A stretch of DNA of 54,101 nucleotides from Zygnema cylindricum (Eukaryota; Streptophyta; Zygnematophyceae; Zygnematales; Zygnemataceae). Under the pieces are notes generated by a model. The model was not told where the DNA came from. It did not search any database and saw nothing but the letters and a program-made list of their open reading frames with translations. Of this stretch, positions 39,104 to 48,554 are shown in pieces. Position numbers and translations under genes: made by a program. The stretch's first letter is position 1; every line of letters begins with the position of its first letter. The stretch is from the NCBI GenBank assembly GCA_037447655.1, contig JBBHKE010001475.1:129309-183409 (forward strand). The letters run 5' to 3'.

Positions 39104-40903
39104 CATAGATGTTCAAATCACGTGATTTTTTCATTTTTTCCGATTGAAACGTATAATTCGTGACTTTTGAAAAAACCATAAAAAACGTGTAATGTAAACT
39201 GAAACTGAAAATTTACGGAAACTTGTAAACAAATTACTGTAACTGTACACTCTTTTACGGATATGTACGGAATAAAACTGGAAATATGCGTCGTACTTAT
39301 TAGTACTTTATGTTCAGTGAACTGAACAAAAATACCACGGAAGTTGTACGTTATATAATCGAAAATGTACGGACATTTTTGAAAAGAGACGTTGAACGTC
39401 ACAATAATTTCGTGCGTTCAGTTTGAAATTTGTACGGGCGTCTTTTTCAATTTTTTTTGAAAGAAGACGCCATGGAACATTTAAAACGAAACCGCGAGGA
39501 AGCCGTCGCTTCCCCATATCCTACCCTCCCCCCTCCCAAGCTTTTTACTATCCTCGCCATGTTTGTCTGCCGATAGGCTCGGACAGACAAAATTTCATTA
39601 AATTTAGGCTCGGATAGACGAAATTTCATAAAATTTTACCTTCGCGACATTCGAATCCGGATACGTCAAGTGCGTAGCGTAACTCAAAGGTGAATGATTG
39701 GACTACATGTTGGTGAAGAAGCTCCAATACCAGCAAAGAGTGTGATAAAAATAGGGAATTGCTAATCGCAGAGACGATTTTTGCTGCGCGCAGGTAGTTG
39801 TCAGAAATTGTACATTTGAAGTACAGTTTCGTACAAGCTACGTACCTTTAAGTTCAGATTTGACGGTCAATCCGTCGAACAACTTTGACCGGCAGAATAT
39901 TGTACTGGCGGTTAAAAAAATGTTGCGCTTGCGAACGTCGACCGTCATAAAAAAAAAACCATTTACACGGCCGGCGCAGGTTAACTGTAACAAAACTGCG
40001 GCAACCACATATAAATAAAATGGCTGCTCGCGGGTAGTTTATCACTTCACGTCTTTGAAAGCACACACTTACATTTCACTTACCCGCAAAAATGAAATCT
40101 ACTCGCGAACCGTTACAGTGAACTTGGACACAAATTAAAGGACGACGTACAACATGTATAAACTCGCACTTAACGAAATAAACTTCGTACAAAGTAAAAA
40201 AAATGTACCCGTTTATAAATATCGATGAAACGAGTACGCTTTTTTACTTTGTACGAAGTTTATTTCGTTTCGTGCGAGTTTATACATGTTGTACGTCGTC
40301 CTTTAATGTGTCCAAGTTCAGTGTAACGGTTCGCGAGTAGATTTCATTTTTGCGGGTAAGTCAAATGTAAGTGTGTGCTCTCGCAGACGTGAAGTGATAA
40401 ACTACCTGCGCGCAGCCATTTTAAATATATGTGGCTGCCGCAGTTTTGTTACAGTTAACCTGCGCGGGCCGTGTGAATTGTTTTTTTTTTATGACGGTCG
40501 ACGTTCGCAAGCGCGACACTTTTTTAACCGCCAGTACAATATTCCGCCGGTCAAAGTTGTTCGACAGATTGACCGTCAAATCTGAACTTAAAGGTACGTA
40601 GCTTGTACGAAAATGTACTTCAAATGTACAATTTCTGACAACTATTTGCGCGCAGCAAAAATTGTCTCTGCGATTAGCAATTCCCTAAAAATATAAAGAG
40701 TTTGTTGTTTTACCGCTCATTTAACGGGAAAAACTTGCAAACTGCGTTATATGTAATAGTTTTTTGTTTTTTATGTACGGAATAGTACGGAAGGAAATTC
40801 ATTAACAATTTTTTTGTGATTTGATCAAAAGGTCCAATGCGTTTGTTACGTATAAGTAGTCGCGTACGGTACACGTTCGCACTAATCGCCGTGAACAACT
40901 ATG
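39104..40903. mobile_element. hAT-like MITE with nested 932-bp insertion
   Basis: Begins CATAGATGTTCA, ends with the complement of CATAGTTGTTCA, and is flanked on both sides by the perfect 8-bp direct repeat caatatac. Sequence outside the nested insertion aligns with 41232-42279. Confidence 0.9.
39754..40685. mobile_element. 932-bp near-palindromic element nested in the hAT-like MITE
   Basis: Arms of about 440 bp are inverted copies meeting near 40200-40240. Ends are GGGAATTGCTAATCGC and its exact complement. The perfect 8-bp target duplication taaaaata lies at 39746-39753 and 40686-40693. The unoccupied site (gtgtgataaaaatataaag) is seen at 42060 in the sister element. The mirror-image ORFs at 39854-40066 and 40373-40585 are a consequence of the palindrome. 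Confidence 0.95.
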
Positions 40904-41231
40904 CAATATACCCTTAAGACCCATATTGTATTGGCCGCAAAATGAAATAAAATAGTAATAGGGTTGAGTTGCACATGGATCGATAGAGAATTAAACGTCA
41001 AGTCTTAATTTGAAAAAAAAAACGGACAAAAAAATCTTTTTTCTGTGAGTTTTGAGCGGTTTTTCATTTAAACCGTCAAATTCGGACGATCGGACGGTCG
41101 CTGATCAAAGTAGTGACTTAAGACGATCACATGAAAAGCCCATAACACAACTTACGATGAAGGCGCCGACAAAAGACCTACAATAGAAAAGCCTACTTTT
41201 GAACTATGAAACAAACCTTATAAGTTATAAC

Positions 41232-42279
41232 CATAGTTGTTCAAATCGCGCGATTTTTTCCTTTTTTTCGATTGAAACGTATAATTCGTGACTTTTGAAA
41301 AAATCGTAAAAAAACATCTACTGTAAACTGAAACTGGAAATTTACGGAAACATGTAAACAAATTACTATAAGTGCACATTTTTTTACGGATATGTACAGA
41401 ATAAAACGGGAAATATGCGTCGTACTTAGTGGTAATTTCTGTTCAGTGAACTGAACATAAATACCACGGAAATTGTACGTTATATAATCGAAAATGTACG
41501 GACATTTTCGAAAAGAGACGTTGTACGTCACAATAATTTCGCGCGTTCAGTTTGAAATTTGTACGGGCGTCTTCTTCATTTTTTTTTTAAAGAAGACGCC
41601 ATGGAACATTGAAAACGAAACTGCGAAGAAGCTGCTTCCCCATATCCTACCCTCCTCCCTCCCAAGCTTTTTACTATCCTCGCCTACAGACTTCGACAAA
41701 AGCAATCATGCCCAGAAACCGTGCAAATTTCTATGGCGTGCAAATTGTTGAATGTGAAAAATGTCATTTGTTCTTGGTCTGAATTTTATTTTTTTGGAGT
41801 AATGCGCTGTCTGCGAGATAGAGAAAGAAGGCAGACAGAAGGCAGCCCTGTCTGTGCGCTGTCTGCGAGATAGAGAAAGAAGGCAGACAGAAGGCGGCCG
41901 TGTTTGTCTGTTTGTCTGTCAGATAGGCTCGGACAGACGAAATTTCATAAAACTTTACCTACGTGGCATTCGAACCCGAGTACGATAAGTGAGAAGCGCA
42001 CTACATGGTGATCGACTGGACTACCAGTTGGTGAAAAAACTCCGATATAAGCGAAGAGTGTGATAAAAATATAAAGAGTTTATTGTTTTACCGCTCATTT
42101 ACCAAGAAAAAATTGCAAACTGCGTTACATGTAATAGTTTTCTGTTTTTTTATGTACGGAATAGTACGGAAGGAAATTCATTAACGATTTTTTGCGATTT
42201 GATCAAAAGGTTCAATGCGTTTGTTACGTATAATTCGTCACGTACGGTACGTTCGCACTAATCGCCGTGAACAACTATG
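41232..42279. mobile_element. hAT-like MITE, uninterrupted copy
   Basis: Ends CATAGTTGTTCA and its complement, flanked by the 8-bp repeat gttataac at 41224-41231 and 42280-42287. The interior contains the small repeat agacagaaggcag (41830-41900). No transposase. Confidence 0.9.
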
Positions 42280-42287
42280 GTTATAAC

Positions 42288-43404
42288 GCAAGGCAGCCAC
42301 ATATAGCGTTTCCTATTTTTTTCGAACATTTGACCTAATAGTGCCATTATCAAATGTTGCGTGAATCAGAAAACGACAAATCGGTCGAAGATATCGTACC
42401 ATCCTTTGGCGTTTCCTTTTTGCGAATGCTATATAGTTTTATGAGGCAAGATATTATGTAATTTTTTAGAAATCTGAAAGGTTCTTTGCCTTCCTTCCAG
42501 AATTAGAGTTTTTTTATGATTTGAAAGTAGGTTATTGTGCTTGTTGAGTTTTGGCCTTTTCTGCTGAAAAACGCTCCTTTTAACCTTCATCATTTTTCAC
42601 TCCTTCATCATCTTTAACACTTGTCCATTTTTTTTAGTACCAGTATTTTTTTAGTATGCTTTAAATTTGCATTGAAATCTACAAATAAAATTTCCACAAA
42701 CCAGAAAATTAAAACAATTAAGACAATTAAGGCAGGTATTAAGGCAAAACCTGGAAGACATTGTAGCCAGAAAATACAATTGAGCAAAGAACAGAAAAAA
42801 ACATTTAAAATAGAACTGGAACTTTATTTCTTCGACTCTCAAAAAGTACGAGAGGAGCAATATGCAAAAGAAGCTATTCAAGTGGAGTTTGTTTGTATCT
42901 CTCAAACCCTAACTTTTTAGCCTAGGCTGTTTTTAGTTAGAAAAAACAGTTTTTGAAACCCTAACTAATTAAATAATCAAAGCTGAATTCAGCTTTGCTG
43001 CAGCGATTTGCAATTGAAATCAGCCCTTAAAAAAAAAATGTTGTAGGGAGCTACAGCATGTAGCAGCAGGTTTTTATATACAAATCATCATCAATTCGAG
43101 ACAGCATTACTATCACTCGCACTATTATATAGTATTCGCACTATTGTATAGTATTCGAACTTTTTCAGGATACTATTTCAGGTAAAGAGAAGGAAATTGC
43201 TCCTCCTGCTCATTTTAGAAGCCACTTAGTCTGATGATCTCTGTAAATAACTGCCAGTAGAACTGAACCCCTTCATAGAAATTTTTTCACCTGCCTTACA
43301 ACTACAGAAGGAAAACTGAAGGTAAACTGAAGGTAAACTCGTAAATTGTTCCGATCTTTTCAAGTCCGTTTAGGTCTTGGATAAATCTCTGTATTTTTAT
43401 TCAG
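42288..43404. other. Intergenic sequence downstream of the secreted-protein gene
   Basis: 42296-42400 is an inverted copy of a repeat also at 45990-46095 and 46772-46870 (gtttcctat, attcacgcaac and tttgtcgttttc motifs). The rest is AT-rich. The ORF at 42621-42920 has no family signature. Confidence 0.4.
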
Positions 43405-44061
43405 TCAGTTTATTGTTTTGAATACAATACACCTTCTTCTCTCAGGATACTCCAAGTTTCCATCTCCTGCAACCAAGTTATAAGTACCATTAGATGTTAC
43501 AACAGAAAGGGATCCGAAAGAAAGTAAAACACATCGATCTTCAAAAAACTTTCGATCGCGCGTTCCTTCTTCTTCTTCTGTACGGAAAGTTCTCGCAAAC
43601 AGTTTCGCTCCTCCTTCAGAAACTGTTGTAACATAGAACTGTCCTTCAGTATTGACACCTTCAGGAAGAGGATTAGGACACTGCAAAAAAGTTCCATTCA
43701 TTAAGTTTGAGCTGATATCAACACCTGTTTTTGTTTTGGCATCTAGTACTGTTGGACTGAACCGTTCCATGGAGCCTTTCCAGTTTAACACTTTCGTTGG
43801 AAAGGTCAACAAAGGATGATCAGAATCTATTCCATCTTGCAGATGAAAAGAAGGTATTATATGATCGAATCCTCCAAAGATAAAATCACAATAGAGAGTC
43901 GGACTATTTGGACAACAAGTTGGTGGTACGGTCATTGAATTCTCTTCAAAATTCGATAAAGAAAGGTCGAATTTTCCCGGTCGAGAAGACGTAGAAAAAG
44001 GAATTTTTGCAACTATAACTGTTGCCAGCATAGCATAGAACTGCAGTTTCATCTTCATCAT
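43405..44061 (-). CDS. Probable secreted protein of unknown function
   Basis: A 218-residue ORF with an N-terminal hydrophobic stretch (MMKMKLQFYAMLATVIVA) that looks like a signal peptide. The mature part has cysteines clustered as PPTCCPNSPTLYC, then FLQCPNPLP, DRCVLL and RRCIVF, and sequons NGT (twice). It has ordinary, non-repetitive composition, unlike neighbouring ORFs, which supports coding. A good acceptor (gattacag) directly precedes the first ATG, so an upstream non-coding or coding exon is likely. I do not recognise a domain. Confidence 0.6.
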   Translation of the reverse strand: MMKMKLQFYAMLATVIVAKIPFSTSSRPGKFDLSLSNFEENSMTVPPTCCPNSPTLYCDFIFGGFDHIIPSFHLQDGIDSDHPLLTFPTKVLNWKGSMERFSPTVLDAKTKTGVDISSNLMNGTFLQCPNPLPEGVNTEGQFYVTTVSEGGAKLFARTFRTEEEEGTRDRKFFEDRCVLLSFGSLSVVTSNGTYNLVAGDGNLEYPERRRCIVFKTIN

Positions 44062-44146
44062 CTGTAATCAGAACAATACAAAGATTTTTTGTCAGTTTCT
44101 TTTCAATGCAAAGGGCAATATGGAAGGTTTTTATGAAAGGTTGTGA

Positions 44147-44188
<42 letters not shown>

Positions 44189-45336
44189 TTTTGTCCTTTT
44201 TTTCTCTGGTTTTTGGTTAATATTTTTCAGTATTTGAAAACGGCAAAACGAGAAACAATAACAAAAAAGAAATAGCAATAGATATCTTTGGATATTTTTG
44301 TGTTAATGTGACAACAGAAAACATTATAAACAACAGAAACAAAAGACAAAAAAACAAAAGAAAAACTATCAGAAACAGCAAATACTGAATCTAAGAAACT
44401 GAAGAGTGTGATTTTACCAAAGGAGGTCACCAATGAATACTAAAGGAGTTGCAAATATAATATAATATAATTAAATATAACTGCATCAAAAATTAAGAGA
44501 ATCGACTCAGCAACAAAATAACCTTGGTCAAACTCAATCCGCAAAACTTATCAGCACGGAATTACTTAAAATTGCTTAAACTTACTTAAACTTACTTAAA
44601 CTTACTTAAAATTACTTAAAACTGCTTAAAATTGTTTGCATTAAAGTACTAGCTCCTTACATTTCATGAAGGATAGAGGACTGCTTAACATTGCCTAAGA
44701 TTGCTAAAAAATCATTAATATAGCAGCCATTTGAATTTCACAGAGGAAATATTGCTGCCTGCAATGGCTTAAAATTGCTTAAAACTTCTTAAATATTGCT
44801 TAATTCATTAATACTCACTTTAACTTCATATTAAAATAGCAAGTATTGCAAGAATAATCAGCATACCTTGTAAGAATTTCTGCTGTTCCTTTTACTTCCT
44901 TCTTTTCTAGATAACAAGCTTACCAGAAGAAGAGTTTTGGAAAGAGAGGGAAACAGACGACAAAAAATATTGCAGGCAATTCATTTGTCTTTTGAAATAT
45001 TTATACAACGGGCGTCAAATGAGACTGTGACAACGTGTTACTTAGCACGTGTAAAATCATTTTACACGTGTAAGAGCTCATATTCATTAGCTACTGGTTC
45101 CGACGATTCAGGAATACACATTTCTGGAGCGAGAACTCCGGAGGATCTGTACGAATTTGTCCGTTTGGAAATCTAGCTGTTCCTACTTTCCGTTGAATCT
45201 GTACAAATAAATGTACTCTATTTGCAAATCTGTACGAATAAATGTACTTTATTTGCAAATCTGCGGAGGCTTTGCTTGGTAGCCGTTGAGGGCATTGTCA
45301 TAAGCACTAAACTACAGTACGGTATACGGTATAGTA
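44062..45336. other. Intergenic sequence with (TA)n at 44147-44185
   Basis: Includes repeated aaattgcttaaac motifs (44560-44640 and 44765-44800) and a direct repeat taaatgtactctatttgcaa (45205-45262). The plus-strand ORF at 44937-45176 is short and unsupported. Confidence 0.4.
45046..45070. other. Perfect 12-bp inverted repeat
   Basis: cacgtgtaaaat and attttacacgtg separated by one base. It contains CACGTG (G-box core) at both ends. Hairpin or palindromic binding site; function unknown. Confidence 0.8.
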
Positions 45337-45559
45337 CACCGTGTATCGCTATTAGCCTATTAGTGTTAAGAATTTTTGCCACTTAAAACATCTTTTATCC
45401 GTACACGCTTGTCGGATTTACGATCTGACGGTTGCGATTGAAAGCCAAGGTTCTCACTTTACGATTGTCGGTCTCCATCTGAAAATAGGACAAGTGTGTA
45501 TGGAGAAAAGATGTTTTAGGTGGCGAAAAAATTATTAACACTAATAGCGATACACAGTG
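45337..45559. mobile_element. 223-bp MITE, CACCG/TA family
   Basis: Ends CACCGTGTATCGCTATTAG and the complement of CACTGTGTATCGCTATTAG, flanked by TA. Subterminal inverted motif aaaacatcttt...ccgtacac, shared with 17551-17773. Confidence 0.85.
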
Positions 45560-45989
45560 TATAGTACGCTTATTATGGGTACAACACGGAGGGAAAGAAT
45601 CATGGTTGTCCAATTCGTACGGATTTTGACTTTTTCCCGAAAATTACGTAGTGTTCGCTTGTTTCGTAAATTTCGTAAATTTTGTACGTTTCACACTGTA
45701 CGGCAAATTGTACGGACATTAAAAATAAAATAACGTTGCTTCATTTCTGCGCGCGTATTTTATGTGTTTCAGAAGGAAGCCGCTGTTGGAGACGCCATAA
45801 ATTCCGCCGGTCGCCGCTACTGTAGTTCATTGCATTTTTCAGTTTTTTAGGGTATTGAATATTTATTAAATTTGAAAATGTAAAGTCAAAATAAAGTACC
45901 AATTTTAAAAATTTCGAAATCGTTTGATGCGCACTGTACGTAGTAATCGTTAGTTTAATCCGTGCGTGTTATGCGCATAGGACATCTAT

Positions 45990-46870
45990 GGAAAGAATAG
46001 CTTCGACCAATTTGTCGTTTTCTAATTCACGCAACAATTGATAATGGCACCATAGTTCAAATGAGCGGAAACTGTAGGAAACGCTATATGTGGTTACATT
46101 GCATTATATAATATATATTATGCCTATTTTGTGGTATAAGGGGCTGACTTTATTGAAAAGCGCAATGGTAAACCATCTCAGTCCATGGGAACAAAAGAAA
46201 GTAGCATTGCAAAAACTGAAAAACTACATGTTTGGGGAATAAACAAAACGGATAAGCAAGGCAAAAGCAACAAAAATACGAAAAGATGGCAGGCAGACCA
46301 AAAACACCCAAAGAAGCAAAAAACATATACTATGTGTATGACATGGAGGGAAAGACAATGTAAATGGCTGACTTTATTAAAAAGCGCGATGGTAAACCAT
46401 CTGAGTCCATGGGAACAAAAGGAAGTAGCATGGCAAAAACTGAAAACTACATGTCGGGGGAAGAAACAAAAAGGATAAGCAAGCAAAAGCAACGAAAATA
46501 CGAAAGGATAGCAAGTAAACCGAAAACACCCAAAGAAGCAAAAAACAACAAACGAAACATCAAAAGAAAGAGCCAACATATAACAACAAAACCCCAACAT
46601 AACGAAAAATGTACGAAAAGCAACCACATAAGTCCCCGAATCCCGGAGGAGCACGAGGAGGGAGTTCCGGGACACGTCGACGATCCATAGCCGGAATAGA
46701 CGATCCAAGGAGGATAAAAGCCTGCAGTCATTGTAGGGCCACAGATAAACGTTGACGGTAAAAAGACAACGTAGCTTCGACTAATTTGTCGTTTTCTAAT
46801 TCACGCAACATTTGCTAATGGCACCATAGGTCAAATGTGCGGAAACAATAGGAAACACTATATATGGTCA
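45990..46870. repeat. Pair of direct repeats enclosing two copies of the aaccatctgagtcc repeat
   Basis: 45990-46095 and 46772-46870 are about 100-bp direct copies (cttcgaccaatttgtcgttt...). Between them, 46138-46330 and 46367-46560 are two copies of a unit of about 230 bp that includes the dispersed repeat. ORFs on both strands (46178-46708 minus, 46364-46690 plus) follow this duplication and have no family match I can see. Confidence 0.7.
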
Positions 46871-48019
46871 CTATATTACGCTTGTTATGTGGTACAACAT
46901 GAGAAGAGTATGGGCTTACTACGCACATTTCGTGTTTATAATTAATTGGGCAAAAACGTTTAAACACTATGTGGTAACTAATACTATTGACTTACAAAAT
47001 GATTTAATAAGCATTATAGTGTAAGGTTACCCCATAGATACGCCAATAACAGTGGGTAAACCACATATAGTGTTTACAATAGTTTTTGCACACTCTAACT
47101 ATGAACGGATAGTAACTAGGAGATTTTTTTGTAGATTCAATGCGCTATTAACCTTTTTGTGTGCAAATAAGTAAAAAACAATTTATCGCCTCGGATATGT
47201 TTTCTTTTCGCAATTTTTAAAGATTTTGATCATCCAAGTAGCTTTCGTTGTTATTCATATATCTCCTATTTGCGGAGAGGGAAAATTGAGAATGTGGAAG
47301 AGCGGGAGAGATAACGGGGAGACCGTGCATCATCTTCATAAAACCATTAACAAGTACCCTACACCTCTCATACCATTTATAATTGTCAGTGAATTATTAG
47401 AGTTTAACACTTTTTCATGAAAAAAGATCACGTTGTTTCCGCTTTCCATCATTTTTCCGAACAATTTTTTGGAATCCGACTTTTTGTTAAGTTCACTAAA
47501 CTTGCCGCATGGTGTCCCATAAGTTTGTTATGGGACCCCCCTTTCCCTTCGGAATGTCGCGCTTGTACTCTCGAGGAAGGCATAAAGGCATTAGATCGAC
47601 ATATTGGAGCCTTTTTGTTTTATTCCCCCCACCTGTAGTTTTTCAGTTTAAGCATTGCTACCTCCTTTTGTTCCCATCAAAGACAGGATAAATTAAAAAG
47701 CACAATGATAAACCATTTGAGTCCCGGGGTACAAAAGGGGAAGCATGGCCAAAACTGAAAAACTACAAGCAGGGCAATAAATCACAAAATATATCGATTT
47801 TTTTTAACAAATTAAATATATCCACAAACTTACTAAATTTTCAAACTTAAAATTTCGATTCTCGATTTTTTTTTTTTTGGGGATTTTGAAAAAAAAAAAA
47901 AAAACTTTTATTCTTAAACTTACATCACAAAATTAAAGGAACTAAAATCTACAAAATAGAAATATTAATGTACCAGGAAAGTAAAGAGGAAAAAAAAACC
48001 CTTTTTTTATTAAAAATAC
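46871..48019. other. AT-rich intergenic sequence
   Basis: Holds a fourth, weak copy of the dispersed repeat at 47690-47785. No gene recognised. Confidence 0.35.
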
Positions 48020-48039
48020 ATGTTTACAAATAAAGAAAA

Positions 48040-48550
48040 CCTGCTCGATCTCCTCCTCTCCCCATCCCTCCCTCTCCCTCTCCTCTCCCCTTCTCCCTCC
48101 TCTCCCCATCCCTCCCTCTCCCTCTCCTCTCCCCTTCTCCCTCCCTCCCTCACTTCCTCTCCCTCTCTCCCCCTCTATCTCGCTCCCACTCTCCCTCCCC
48201 CCATCTCTACCCCTCTCCTTCTCCCCTTCTCCCCCCTCTTCCCACTCCCCTCCCTCTCTCTTCCTCCCACTTTACACCCCCTCCTTTCCAAACACAAAAA
48301 AAAAGAAAAAACCCCCCTTCCCCCCCCCCTTCCCCCCCCCCCCCCCCCCCCCCCCCCACCCCCCCTTTTCTTTCTCTTAACTAATAAGAAAAAGAAAAAG
48401 AATTTAAAAATAATACAAAAACAACCGCCGAAAACTCTCTCTCCCCCTCTCGTCTCCATCTTCTCTCCCTCTCCTCTCCCTCTCCTCTCCATCTCCTCCC
48501 CCCTCTTCTGGCCCTTACCCCTCCCTCTCCTCTCCCTCTCCTCTCCCTCT
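48040..48550 (+). repeat. CT/CCTCTCC pyrimidine tract with a run of 26 C
   Basis: Irregular CTCCCTCTCC units. 48332-48357 is an uninterrupted 26-C run flanked by shorter C runs, giving strong G-quadruplex potential on the minus strand. Confidence 0.95.
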
Positions 48551-48554
48551 TTCC

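Noticed and set aside
39854-40585. Two nearly identical 70-residue ORFs on opposite strands
   Set aside because: Mirror images produced by the 932-bp palindrome.
46178-46708. 176-residue hydrophobic minus-strand ORF
   Set aside because: Follows an internal duplication of a dispersed repeat and has Phe/Cys-rich shadow composition. The opposite strand is equally open.
48175-48492. Gly/Arg-rich minus-strand ORF downstream of the coiled-coil gene
   Set aside because: Entirely low-complexity CT/C-run sequence without splice or start context.
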